The notes: generated by a model from the sequence alone, not told the origin. 64,000 nucleotides of DNA from RPQJ01 sp963726665 (GCA_963726665.1 CAVSDW010000020.1:151557-215556), one strand, 5' to 3'; shown: positions 53,160 to 61,170, counted from the stretch's first letter. Program-made: numbers and translations.

Positions 53160-53484
53160 GTCCAGGAATCCGGACTGGCTGCACAACCCGCATCCCGGCG
53201 AGATCCTCCTCGAGGACATGATGAAGCCGGACGGCCTCAGCCAGAATGCACTCGCCCGGGCGCTGAAGGTATCTCCCAGGCGGATCAACGAGCTGATCCA
53301 TGGCAAGCGCGCGGTATCGGCCGACACGGACCTGCGGCTCGCGCGGTACTTCGGGCTGCACGAGGGTTTCTTCCTGGGCCTGCAGGCTGATTACGACCTC
53401 ATGGAACAGAAGCGCAAGCTCGGCGACCGGCTCCACGAGATCGTGCCGCGATCGGGCAGAAAGAACGGGCGTCGCGCGGCGTGA
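53131..53484 (+). CDS. higA: HigA-family HTH antitoxin
   Basis: A protein of about 117 residues with NPHPGEILLEDMMKPDGLSQ then NALARALKVSPRRINELIHG, the XRE-type helix-turn-helix of HigA (VapI) antitoxins, and ADTDLRLARYFGLHEGFFLG. It overlaps the toxin gene by 29 bases if started at ATG 53131; no better start closer to NPHPGEI exists. The toxin-first order is the usual one for higBA. It should repress from the palindrome at 52821-52856. Confidence 0.9.
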   Translation: MSKSSTTTRRSRNPDWLHNPHPGEILLEDMMKPDGLSQNALARALKVSPRRINELIHGKRAVSADTDLRLARYFGLHEGFFLGLQADYDLMEQKRKLGDRLHEIVPRSGRKNGRRAA

Positions 53485-53485
53485 T

Positions 53486-54353
53486 CTACAGCTGCCGCGC
53501 GCTGAACGTGTCGCAGGCCTCGAGCGTGCCCGCCTCGAGCCCGCGGCGGAACCAGCCGACCCGCTGCGCCGAAGTGCCGTGCGTGAACGCATCCGGCACC
53601 ACGCGGCCCTGTGTTTCCTTCTGCAGGCGGTCGTCGCCGATCGCGCTCGCGGCGTTCAGGCCTTCCTCGACGTCGCCGGCCTCCAGCAGCTGCCGGGACT
53701 GCGCAGCGTTCTTCGCCCACACGCCCGCATAGCAGTCGGCCTGCAGTTCGAGGCGGACCGACAGCGCATTGGCCTGCGCCTCGCTGACCCGCTGCTGGGC
53801 GTCATGCACCTTCGTCGGAGGTGCCGAGCAGGTACTGCACGTGGTGGCCGACCTCGTGTGCCACGACGTACGCCTGCGCAAAATCGCCCGGTGCGCCGAA
53901 CCGCTGGGCCAGGTCGTCGTAGAAGGACATGTCGATGTAGACCTTCTGGTCCGACGGGCAGTAGAACGGCCCCATCGCCGACTCGGCCGTGCCGCAGGCG
54001 GACTGGACCGCGCCGCTGAACAGCACGAGTTTCGGCTCGACGTACTGGACGCCGTATTTCGGCAGGATCTGGTGCCAGGTCTCTTCCGTGTCGGCGAGCA
54101 CGACCGCCGTCATTTCACGGAGTTTGGCCTCTTGCGGACTCTCCTGGTACGGCTGGTCGGGCTGGGACGCCTGCGGTGCCTGGTCCTGCTGCTGGACGGC
54201 CATGCCGAGGAACGGCCGGACGTCCACGCCCATGAACGAGAGCACGACCAGGAAGAGCACTCCGCCAACGCTCAGGCCCACGCCGGTGCGCAGGGGCCGC
54301 ATTCCGCGGCGGTCTTCCACGTTGCTGCTCTGGCGGCGGCCTTCGATATCCAT
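53486..54353 (-). CDS. YpfJ-type neutral zinc metallopeptidase (one frameshift)
   Basis: About 289 residues. It starts MDIEGRRQSSNVEDRRGMRP, has one membrane segment (GVGLSVGGVLFLVVLSFMGV), then the conserved TEETWHQILPKYG and LVLFSGAVQSACGTAESAMG, PFYCPSDQKVYIDMSFYDDL and the zinc motif AYVVAHEVGHHVQYLLGTS. After an indel near 53820 it continues SEAQANALSVRLELQADCYA (third zinc ligand region) to CDTFSARQL. It is a membrane-anchored protease of unknown substrate. It converges on higA with one base between them. Confidence 0.9.
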
Positions 54354-54444
54354 GGCGCAATCCCTTACGGCCCGTAATCGGCGTGCGTCAAGGTTACGTC
54401 ATTGCGGGCCGGGACGGGAGGCTAGCCCCTGGTCCGTGCTCCCG

Positions 54445-54690
54445 TCAGAGACTGCGCGGGTCGCCCGAGCCCTCGTCCACCCACACGCCGTAGCTGCACT
54501 TCAGGAGCTGCGAGCCGCTCAGCACGAACTCGCCGTCCCGGTATTCCGTGCCGTTGTAGTAACAGACCGGCTCGCCCGGGACCTGCTGACGCACCACGTC
54601 GGTGTCCTCGTCTTCTTCTTCGGCGATCGGCGAGTTCCTGAGTTCGGGGTCCTGCGCGCCAACCTGCGGGATCGAGGGGTGTTGCTTCAT
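54445..54690 (-). CDS. DUF1496-family small protein
   Basis: An 81-residue acidic protein starting MKQHPSIPQVGAQ, with EEEDEDTDVVRQQ, then CYYNGTEYRDGEFVLSGSQL and LKCSYGVWVDEG. The CYYNGxxY and C-x-x-G-x-W pattern resembles DUF1496, whose function is unknown. No signal peptide is seen from this start. The frame is open upstream to 54804 but that part lies across an intergenic region. It may be cotranscribed with the metallopeptidase gene downstream. Confidence 0.65.
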   Translation of the reverse strand: MKQHPSIPQVGAQDPELRNSPIAEEEDEDTDVVRQQVPGEPVCYYNGTEYRDGEFVLSGSQLLKCSYGVWVDEGSGDPRSL

Positions 54691-54821
54691 GGTGTTGCTC
54701 CCGGTGAATGGGTGCCAGGCACCGCTCTCGTCGACCGCGGATCTGCGGCCGACAACCCGATTGTTGGCCCGAACCACCCCCGCCGGTATACGCAGAAGCG
54801 GCAATCAGGCGACACCCGGAA

Positions 54822-54870
54822 ATAGGGGACATTCCCCACTGCATCTCGGCGATAGGGGAATGTCCCCTAT
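54822..54870. repeat. GGGGACATTC-family palindrome before the desulfurase-like gene
   Basis: ATAGGGGACATTCCCC (54822-54837) and GGGGAATGTCCCCTAT (54855-54870) are perfect 16-bp inverted arms around 17 bases. Confidence 0.85.
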
Positions 54871-54905
54871 ATTGCCGGAGAATGGTGCCCAATTACAATC
54901 CCCGC

Positions 54906-56619
54906 ATGCACGACTGGAGCTTCGATTTCCTCCGCCGCCAGATCGTCGGCATCGACTCGGCGTTCGACACGCCGTTCGGCCGCCGCCTGATGGTCTACTG
55001 CGACTACACGGCCTCAGGTCGTTGCCTGGTGTTCGTCGAGCGCTACCTGCAGACGCTGCAGCGTGTCTACGCGAACACGCACACCGAGGACGACCTCACC
55101 GGCCGCAGCATGAGCCGGCTGCTGCACGAGGCGGAGGGCGCGATCAAGCGCTCGGTGAACGCGGGCCCGCACGGCCGCATCGTCTCCTGCGGCACGGGTG
55201 CCACGGGCGCGATCGACAAGCTGCAGCAGATCCTCGGCGTGTTCCTGCCGCCCGCGACCCGCAAGGCGGTCGGCGAGGGGCTGCGCGAGTTCTTCGGGGA
55301 CGAGCGCTTCGAAGACTTCCGCCGCCACCAGGAGTCGCGGCAGCCGGTCGTTTTCGTCGGCCCCTACGAGCACCACTCGAACGAGGTCACCTGGCGGCAG
55401 GGACTCGCGACCGTCGTCGAGGTGAACCTCGCCGCCGACGGCGGCGTGGACCTCGCGCACCTGGAGCAGTTGCTGCGCGCGCCCGAGTACCGGGGACGCC
55501 TCAGGATCGGCTCGTTCTCCGCCGCCTCGAACGTGACCGGCATGCGCTCGCCGGTGCACGAGATCGCGAGGCTGCTGCACGCGAATGACGCCTACGCCTG
55601 CTTCGACTTCGCGGCGAGCGCGCCCTACGTCGGGATCGACATGAATCCGGAGTGCAACGCGTCGGACGGCGACCCTTCGATCGACGCCGTGTTTCTCTCG
55701 CCGCACAAGTTCCTCGGCGGTCCGGGCTCGAGCGGCGTGCTGGTGTTCAACGAGCGCATGTACCAGCGCGACCTGCCGCCCAGCGTCGGCGGCGGCGGTA
55801 CGGTCGACTACGTGAGCCCGGTCGACCAGGACTTCATCCGCGACGTCGAGGAGCGCGAGAAGGCCGGCACGCCCGGCGTGCTGCAGGTACTCAAGGCCGC
55901 GCTCGCAATCGAGCTCAAGGGGCGCATCGGCGTCGATCGCATCGAGGCGCGGGAGCACGAGTTGCTCGGCCGGGCGCTCGCGCGCTGGAGCGCGAACGAG
56001 CGCATCGAGATCCTCGGGAACCCGGATCCCTCAGCGCCGCATCGGCATTGTCTCGTTCAACCTGCGCGATGCCCGTGGCCGTTACCTGCACCCGAAGTTC
56101 GTCACCGTCCTCCTGAACGACCTGTTCGGCATCCAGTCACGCGCGGGTTGCTCCTGCGCCGGGCCCTACGGCCACCGGCTCCTCGGCATCGACCACCCGA
56201 CCTCCGAGCTCTATCGCGACTGGGTGCGCAAGGGCTTCCAGGGCATCAAGCCCGGCTGGTGCCGCGTCGGTTTCCACTACTCCATGGACGACCTCGAGGC
56301 CGGATTCATCATGGACGCGGTGGAATTCGTGGCCGAACACGGCCACTGCTTCCTGCCGCTGTACGCCTTCGATGCGGGGACCGGGATGTGGAGCCATCGC
56401 GAGTACGTCGAGACGCACGCCGCGTTCTCGCTGGACGCTGCGCTCGGGGCGTCGGGATGCGACGAGACGGCGCTGCCCGCGGAAGCGCGCTCGAAGCTCT
56501 ACGCGCAATGCCTCGCCGAGGCGAAGTCCTGGGCCGAGCGGCTGGGCGAGCCGGGGTCGGGCGGGACGGACGGGGAACTCGAGCGGTTCGGCGACCTCCG
56601 GTTCTTCAACGTCGGCTGA
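54906..56619 (+). CDS. Class V aminotransferase, cysteine-desulfurase-like (one frameshift)
   Basis: About 571 residues, a PLP enzyme of the NifS/selenocysteine-lyase group. VYCDYTASGRCLVFVERYLQ and TGATGAIDKLQQIL belong to the cofactor site; FVGPYEHHSNEVTWRQG and AVFLSPHKFLGGPGSSGVLV contain the PLP-binding Lys. After an indel near 56025 the C-terminal half continues VTVLLNDLFGIQSRAGCSCA (likely catalytic Cys) and GWCRVGFHYSMDDLEAGFIM. The protein is longer than IscS. ATG at 54906 is chosen; ATG at 54882 is possible. It may mobilise sulfur, which would suit the neighbouring TauE/SafE gene, but the substrate is not known. Confidence 0.85.
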
Positions 56620-57576
56620 AAGGGGGTACTGAAGGGGACATTCTCCTTTTCCGGCCGCCGGAAAATGGGGACTGTCCCCTTCAGGGGCTTCAGGGACTGT
56701 CCCCTGTTCAGCGGCGGCCGATCTGAGCAGCCCGAACGCGGCGTACACGACGACGATCACCACCAGCCAGCGCAGCCAGTCGAGCGGCAGCGACTTCACT
56801 ACGTAGGCGGCGATGAGCACGGCGGGAATGCCGCCGATCGCGAGGCCGATGGCCGCCCGTGCGCTGTAGCGTCGTCGTGCCACGAAGCGCAGGCTCCCTG
56901 CCGGCATCAGGAATGCACAAGAGCCCATCATGATCGGGAACGCCGCGATGGGGCTCATGCCGAGCAGGCTCACGAGGATGAGGCAGGGGCCGTAGAGTCC
57001 GATCCCGAGCGTCATGAGTGCGCCGAGCACGAAGTTCGCTGCGATGCCGATCCAGAAAAGCGAACCCGTGAGCGCAATGGCCTCGCCGCCGCCCGGCACC
57101 AGCTCGAAGATCGTGAGCAGGAAAAGTCCCGCCGCGACCAGCAGCGCCATGCCCATGCCAATCTGCACCGCGCGCCTCGGCAGGCCCGAGACGACCTGGG
57201 CACCCACGACCGCACCGGCGACCGCCGCGAGAATCATGCCGATCAGCGTGCGCGGGTCGATGGCCACCGCCGCGATGAATATGAGTGCCTGTGCGACGGT
57301 CGGCAGCGCGTGGCCGACGTTCAGCGTGCCCGGAATCTGCTCGTCGGGCACCAGCCCGCGCAGGCGATAGGCGGCGGTGGTGGTGGCGAAGGAGCCGACG
57401 CCCAGCGTGTCGAAGAAATTAGCGACGAATCCGATGGCGAAATCCCAGGGTCGCGGCTTGCGCCCTTCGGGGGGAGTGCCGTTCCTGCGCTCGAGCCAGG
57501 TCCACGCGAACACGTGGCCGATGCCGAAGACAGCGACTGCAATCAGGACCGTCGTAATCACGCTGTCGGACTGCAT
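56137..57576 (-). CDS. TauE/SafE-family membrane transporter, stop lost into a repeat
   Basis: From ATG 57576 a polytopic protein of about 290 residues is clear: ITTVLIAVAVFGIGHVFAWT, FAIGFVANFFDTLGVGSFAT, then AGAVVGAQVVSGLPRRAVQI, GMGMALLVAAGLFLLTIFEL and the last helix LRWLVVIVVVYAAFGLLRSA near 56730. TauE/SafE proteins export sulfite or other sulfur anions. No in-frame stop occurs there; the frame runs through the repeat at 56629-56710 and on to 56137, antisense to the desulfurase-like gene. That extension is low-similarity and probably not a true protein part: the true end is likely near 56710, lost by an indel or by insertion of the repeat. Confidence 0.82.
   Translation of the reverse strand: MQSDSVITTVLIAVAVFGIGHVFAWTWLERRNGTPPEGRKPRPWDFAIGFVANFFDTLGVGSFATTTAAYRLRGLVPDEQIPGTLNVGHALPTVAQALIFIAAVAIDPRTLIGMILAAVAGAVVGAQVVSGLPRRAVQIGMGMALLVAAGLFLLTIFELVPGGGEAIALTGSLFWIGIAANFVLGALMTLGIGLYGPCLILVSLLGMSPIAAFPIMMGSCAFLMPAGSLRFVARRRYSARAAIGLAIGGIPAVLIAAYVVKSLPLDWLRWLVVIVVVYAAFGLLRSAAAEQGTVPEAPEGDSPHFPAAGKGECPLQYPLSADVEEPEVAEPLEFPVRPARPRLAQPLGPGLRLGEALRVELRARFRGQRRLVASRRPERSVQRERGVRLDVLAMAPHPGPRIEGVQRQEAVAVFGHEFHRVHDESGLEVVHGVVETDAAPAGLDALEALAHPVAIELGGRVVDAEEPVAVGPGAGATRA
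56629..56710. repeat. GGGGACATTC-family element between desulfurase-like gene and tauE-like gene
   Basis: CTGAAGGGGACATTCTCC and TTTTCCGG face CCGGAAAATGGGG and ACTGTCCCCTTCAG, giving an inverted repeat of about 26 bp per arm with few mismatches; a second partial copy (CAGGGACTGTCCCCTG) follows. The element crosses the expected end of the tauE-like gene. Confidence 0.85.
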
Positions 57577-57639
57577 GCGTCAGGCTCGTTCATCGGCGCG
57601 CTTGGCATATTCGCCCGCGCATTCTGCACGGTCCGGTCG

Positions 57640-58041
57640 TCAGCCGGACAGCAATTTGAAGCCTGGCATCCTGGCGGCCTTGCGGTCGAAGGTGATCGTG
57701 TACTGGCAGCCAGCGGATCGATTGACTTGCTCGATCAGGCAGTCGGAGAAGTCCGCGGAGCCCGTTCGAAAGGTATTCAGAGCCGCGATTACGTCGACGG
57801 ATGATTCGACCTGAAGTTGTGCGGTCTCGAGAATCTGCTCGATTGCATCGGCGATCTGCTTGCGCGAGCACCCGTAGCCTCGCGCAAGCGTCCATGACAC
57901 CTCGGCAAGAACGACATTCGATACCAGGCCCGGGCGCTCGGACGAGCAATGGTCGTGCAGGAACGCGCGTGCGGTCGCTGTCTGGCGGGGGTCGTCGGCC
58001 AGGATCACGCGCAGCAGGACATTCGCGTCAATCCCGATCAT
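57640..58041 (-). CDS. vapC: VapC-type PIN-domain toxin
   Basis: A 133-residue PIN-domain ribonuclease. MIGIDANVLLRVILADDPRQ carries the first catalytic Asp; the Glu in NVVLAEVSWTLARGYG and the Asp pair in SADFSDCLIEQVNRSAGC then TITFDRKAARMPGFKLL complete the acidic site. VapC toxins cleave tRNA or rRNA. It overlaps the antitoxin by 14 bases. An intact gene. Confidence 0.93.
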   Translation of the reverse strand: MIGIDANVLLRVILADDPRQTATARAFLHDHCSSERPGLVSNVVLAEVSWTLARGYGCSRKQIADAIEQILETAQLQVESSVDVIAALNTFRTGSADFSDCLIEQVNRSAGCQYTITFDRKAARMPGFKLLSG

Positions 58042-58288
58042 GGCGTGCGTGCTTCGCCACGAGGTGTCGCCCGATGGCCTCGTTCATTTCCTCGATGGTC
58101 AATGCACTCTTGGGTTTGGGCAGGATGCCGACGAGTTCAGAGATGTCGCGCTTGGCAGGCATCAGCCGCACGCGGCCGTCCGGCTCGATGACGAAACGCA
58201 CCCGATCACCAGGCTTCAGGCCGAGGTGCAGACGCACGTCCTTGGGCACCGTGATCTGACCCTTGCTCGTCACCTTCGCCTCGCTCAT
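58028..58288 (-). CDS. vapB: VapB-type AbrB-fold antitoxin
   Basis: An 86-residue protein starting MSEAKVTSKGQITVPKDVRL then HLGLKPGDRVRFVIEPDGRV, the SpoVT/AbrB swapped-hairpin DNA-binding fold. The C-terminal tail (LTIEEMNEAIGRHLVAKHAR) should bind VapC. Three GTAAGG/CCTTAC half-sites lie directly upstream, fitting autorepression. ATG at 58288 is the only reasonable start. Confidence 0.93.
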   Translation of the reverse strand: MSEAKVTSKGQITVPKDVRLHLGLKPGDRVRFVIEPDGRVRLMPAKRDISELVGILPKPKSALTIEEMNEAIGRHLVAKHARHDRD

Positions 58289-58291
58289 GAC

Positions 58292-58331
58292 GCCTTACCA
58301 AAGCTGAATTTCCTTACCGAGTGTAAGGCGA
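58292..58331. promoter_or_regulatory. Operator of vapBC with three half-sites
   Basis: CGCCTTAC (58292-58299) and GTAAGGCG (58324-58331) are perfect inverted arms, and a further CCTTAC at 58313-58318 pairs with the same right arm across five bases. The block begins three bases before the vapB ATG. Confidence 0.75.
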
Positions 58332-58508
58332 ATCCGGGTGAGCGTCTCCCTGCGCCGCAGTCTGCATATGATGGACGTCTGCGACCTACGCTAATCGCGT
58401 GTATTCATTGAATTTTGGCGAGGGTGGCTGTCCTTGACGCCCGGACACCCCTCGGGTCTAATTCCCGCCCTTCCGATGCCCGGCCGCCCGGCCGGGACTG
58501 CCTACCGT

Positions 58509-58584
58509 GGCCAGGTAGCTCAGTTGGTAGAGCAGCGGATTGAAAATCCGCGTGTCGATGGTTCGATTCCGTCCCTGGCCACCA
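58509..58584 (+). tRNA. tRNA-Phe (GAA)
   Basis: The 76-nt sequence folds as a full tRNA: acceptor stem GGCCAGG pairs with CCTGGCC, the D-arm has AGCTCAGTTGGTAGAGC, the anticodon arm GCGGATTGAAAATCCGC shows anticodon GAA, the T-arm has GTTCGATTCC, and CCA is encoded. Its 3' part from the anticodon loop on is copied at 61171-61294. Confidence 0.97.
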
Positions 58585-58600
58585 CTCCCAACTGGGTCCA

Positions 58601-58646
58601 TTCCGGTCACATGGTTTACAGTTTATTCCGGGGACATGGTTAACAC
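58601..58646 (+). repeat. Two imperfect 21-bp direct repeats after tRNA-Phe
   Basis: TTCCGGTCACATGGTTTACAG (58601) and TTCCGGGGACATGGTTAACAC (58626) are 25 bases apart, start to start. Such tandem words resemble the ends of IS481-type elements, but no transposase is adjacent; the identity as an IS end is a guess. Confidence 0.4.
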
Positions 58647-58767
58647 TGTGTCCGGGGCGAAGTAATGGGACCGGGATCTCCCGGTTTGATCCCGTGATCT
58701 ATCCCTTAAGACGGTCGGTGGACGGTATTCCACCACTGTTGATCGGCTCTCGAGAGCGGCCTACTAT

Positions 58768-58785
58768 ATAGGTCAAATGACCTAT
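58768..58785. promoter_or_regulatory. Palindromic operator before the winged-helix gene
   Basis: ATAGGTCA-AA-TGACCTAT is a perfect inverted repeat with 8-bp arms, ending 14 bases before the ATG at 58800 and overlapping a TATATA stretch. The winged-helix protein encoded next is the obvious candidate to bind it. Confidence 0.75.
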
Positions 58786-58799
58786 CAGGAAGACCGGTA

Positions 58800-59129
58800 A
58801 TGCTGGAAGCGATCGTTGGCAGCGTGGCCGCCGAAAAGGTTCTTCTCTACCTGCAAAACTACGAGCAGGCGTATGGGCGCGAGATCGCGGCGACGTTCGA
58901 TATCTCGAACAGTCAGGTTCAGAAGCAATTGCTGAAGCTGGAGTCTGGCGGCCTGCTGGTCAGCCAGCTAATCGGCCGCACCAGGCTGTATCAGTGGAAC
59001 CCCCGGAATCCACTCGTGCCGCCGTTTCGTGCGTTGCTCGAGGTGGCGCTCGACAGCTTACCCACCGCCGAGCAGCAACGGTTCTTCCGCAAGCGGACTC
59101 GACCGCGTCGCAGCGGTAAGGCGCTCTGA
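58800..59129 (+). CDS. ArsR-like winged-helix transcriptional regulator
   Basis: A 109-residue protein. AAEKVLLYLQNYEQAYGREI then AATFDISNSQVQKQLLKLES and GGLLVSQLIGRTRLYQWNP form a winged helix with recognition helix SQVQKQLLKL. The C-terminus is basic (RFFRKRTRPRRSGKAL). Its stop overlaps the ATG of the nucleotidyltransferase gene (TGATG), so the two are cotranslated. A perfect palindrome lies just upstream. A role as autorepressor or antitoxin of the downstream gene is inferred from this layout. Confidence 0.85.
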   Translation: MLEAIVGSVAAEKVLLYLQNYEQAYGREIAATFDISNSQVQKQLLKLESGGLLVSQLIGRTRLYQWNPRNPLVPPFRALLEVALDSLPTAEQQRFFRKRTRPRRSGKAL

Positions 59130-59674
59130 TGCCACTGAGTGCATCGTCGTCCGTCGAGGAGGTTGCTGCTATTGTCTCCGACGCGCTGACGTCGGCGGGA
59201 ATTACCGCCGTGCTTTCCGGTGGGGCAGCGGTGCAGATCTACACCAGTGGACTATACGAGTCGCGGGACCTCGATTTCGTTGCGTCCGCTAGTCAACGAG
59301 AACTGGAGCGGGTGTTGAATCGGCTTGGATTCATGCGCGAGGTGGGCCGACATTTCGCCCACCCGACGTGTCCGTACACACTGGAATTTCCGTCGTGGCC
59401 GCTAGCGGTCGGCAACCAGCTCGTTCGCGAGTGGGGAGAGCGACCGGTTGGTGGGCTGCGAATCCAGATCCTGACACCGACGCAGTGCGTAATGGACCGG
59501 CTGGCAGCGTTCTATCATTGGCGGGACCGGCAGGGGCTTGATCAGGCGGTCCTGGTCGCAGCACAGCAGGTTGTTGATCTCGACGAGATTGAGCGATGGT
59601 CAGCGCGGGAGGGGCACGCCGACGCTCATCGAGAGTTTGCTGCCCGTGTGAAGAAAACTCGAATCGGCGGTTGA
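59129..59674 (+). CDS. Nucleotidyltransferase-fold protein (DUF6036/AbiEii-like)
   Basis: A 181-residue protein with the nucleotidyltransferase signature AVLSGGAAVQIYTSGLYESR followed by DLDFVA: the GG loop and the DxD metal-binding pair. VGGLRIQILTPTQCVMDRLA and FYHWRDRQGLDQAVLVAAQQ form the helical C-half seen in AbiEii-like and DUF6036 proteins. Some relatives are toxins that modify tRNA, others are housekeeping enzymes. Coupling to a winged-helix regulator behind a palindrome is a toxin-antitoxin-like layout; the substrate is not known. Confidence 0.8.
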   Translation: MPLSASSSVEEVAAIVSDALTSAGITAVLSGGAAVQIYTSGLYESRDLDFVASASQRELERVLNRLGFMREVGRHFAHPTCPYTLEFPSWPLAVGNQLVREWGERPVGGLRIQILTPTQCVMDRLAAFYHWRDRQGLDQAVLVAAQQVVDLDEIERWSAREGHADAHREFAARVKKTRIGG

Positions 59675-59889
59675 TGACGCTCGGGTTCGGCTCGGTTGGG
59701 CAGGCCAGCAAGGTCGTTCGTCTGCGCTTCGATGCTCCGTTTTGACGTAACCGCATCTTCTGCGGCCCCCACGAGGCTTACTCCTCGACGGCCCGAAGCG
59801 ATCGGACGGCACGTTTCGGTCGAGATTCACGACATCGGCCTCCGCGTTCGGCGAAGACAATTTTGGATAGGACCGTTACTTGCCGGAGA

Positions 59890-59905
59890 GTAACGGAAAC
59901 GTTAC
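59890..59905. promoter_or_regulatory. Palindromic operator of the RelE/HTH pair
   Basis: GTAACG-GAAA-CGTTAC is a perfect 6-bp inverted repeat ten bases before the toxin ATG. A further CCGTTAC lies just upstream at about 59872, suggesting two sites. Confidence 0.7.
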
Positions 59906-59914
59906 CATGCGGCA

Positions 59915-60235
59915 ATGAAAATCCGGGTGGAGGAATACATTCGCCCGGATGGGTCGAGTCCTTACAGAGACTGGTTTGACGGTCTCGACGCGCAGGCTGC
60001 GGCGAAAGTCACGACCGCGAAGCTGCGCATGGAACTCGGCAATACTTCGAATGTGAAGTGGTTTGCGGGCATCGGCGAATACGTCATCGACTGGGGCCCG
60101 GGTTATCGGATCTACTTGGCGAAGGACGGCGAATCGTTGATCGTGTTGTTTGGCGGTGGCACCAAGCGCCGCCAGCAGGCGGACATCGAACGGGCCAAGG
60201 CATTGCACGCCGAGTACAAGAGACGAAAGAGGTGA
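59915..60235 (+). CDS. RelE/ParE-superfamily toxin (phage-derived Gp49-like/HigB type)
   Basis: A 106-residue protein, IRVEEYIRPDGSSPYRDWFD then GLDAQAAAKVTTAKLRMELG, VKWFAGIGEYVIDWGPGYRI and YLAKDGESLIVLFGGGTKRR, a textbook member of the PF05973 type of toxins, with Arg in GPGYRI and the C-terminal basic end EYKRRKR. It is followed after five bases by an HTH antitoxin gene. Intact. Confidence 0.92.
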   Translation: MKIRVEEYIRPDGSSPYRDWFDGLDAQAAAKVTTAKLRMELGNTSNVKWFAGIGEYVIDWGPGYRIYLAKDGESLIVLFGGGTKRRQQADIERAKALHAEYKRRKR

Positions 60236-60240
60236 GGACC

Positions 60241-60573
60241 ATGGCGCTTACACGCGATTTCAAGAAAACCGTCGTCGCTCGAGTCGAGCGCGACCCGGCG
60301 TTCGCCAAGGCGCTCCTGGATGAGGCGGCAACGCTATTCCTGAGTGGCGAGCCTGAGACTGCGCGTCTCATCCTGCGCGATCTTGTGAATGCGACCTTGG
60401 GGTTCGAACAGCTGGCCAAGCTCACGGACACGCCCAGCAAGAGCCTTCATCGAATGCTCTCGCCCAAGGGCAATCCAAGCATGGATAACCTGGCCGCAAT
60501 CTTCGGCGCCCTAAGGAAGCGTCTCAAAGTGGGCATCAAGGCTCAGACGGTCGATTTGCGGAAAGTGGCGTAG
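60241..60573 (+). CDS. HTH antitoxin of the RelE-type toxin
   Basis: A 110-residue protein. ARVERDPAFAKALLDEAATL and ETARLILRDLVNATLGFEQL lead to a helix-turn-helix, AKLTDTPSKSLHRMLSPKGN then PSMDNLAAIFGALRKRLKV, as in 'addiction module antidote' proteins. ATG at 60241 is preceded by GAGG. It follows the toxin gene directly, the usual order for this type. Confidence 0.9.
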   Translation: MALTRDFKKTVVARVERDPAFAKALLDEAATLFLSGEPETARLILRDLVNATLGFEQLAKLTDTPSKSLHRMLSPKGNPSMDNLAAIFGALRKRLKVGIKAQTVDLRKVA

Positions 60574-60580
60574 CGCGACC

Positions 60581-60931
60581 GTGGCGCTCTCGGAGTTTGA
60601 GCTGGCGCGAGTACAGCGGGCCATGGATGCCTTGATGAAGCAGCGCCGGCCTCCGCCGGATGTACGTAAGAAGCTGGACCTCGGTTTCCGCGTCACAGGG
60701 CAAAGCGTTGGGATTTTTGAGATCCGACCGGCCTGGCGCGGACCGGCCGACGAGAAACACGAATCGGCCGTGGCGAAGGCAACCTACGTGAGGACGCGCG
60801 GCGTCTGGCGAGTGTTCTGGCAACGTCGCGATCTGAAGTGGCACGGCTATGAACCCAGGCCGGAGGTGAATTCGATCGATGAGTTCGCTTCACTGGTGGC
60901 GGAGGATGCGCATGCCTGCTTCTTCGGGTGA
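60581..60931 (+). CDS. DUF3024-family protein
   Basis: A 116-residue protein with a GTG start seven bases after the antitoxin stop. FEIRPAWRGP, AVAKATYVRTRGVWRVFWQR and RDLKWHGYEP, ending DAHACFFG, match DUF3024, a small family of unknown function. Its closeness to the toxin-antitoxin pair suggests cotranscription. Confidence 0.78.
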   Translation: MALSEFELARVQRAMDALMKQRRPPPDVRKKLDLGFRVTGQSVGIFEIRPAWRGPADEKHESAVAKATYVRTRGVWRVFWQRRDLKWHGYEPRPEVNSIDEFASLVAEDAHACFFG

Positions 60932-61170
60932 GCGGAAGAATCCTGCGGTCGACCGCCGCCGTTAACCTGACGGGACTGAGCGGCCACGGTTCGGTCCTCG
61001 TTCGGTCGCGATGCACCGACGGCGTTGCGCTTCTTGAGTTGCGGCTCGGCTCGGGCGGCGCCGGCCCGGGGGTTCGGTATGGGCTCGGTCGGCGGGGGCG
61101 GTTCGGTCGGCCAGCGGAAATCCCTTCCCGGTCTTCGGCTTGCTCACGCCGAACCGGGCTCTCCGTTGTG
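60932..61170. other. Non-coding stretch at the right end of the island
   Basis: No gene is supported. The word GTTCGGTC and close variants recur several times (near 60988, 61000, 61071, 61108), making the region locally repetitive and G+T-rich. Confidence 0.5.

Noticed and set aside
56137..56628. Antisense C-terminal extension of the TauE/SafE protein as a true domain
   Set aside because: It is the complement of a clearly coding region of the desulfurase-like gene and has no hydrophobic segments or known motif.
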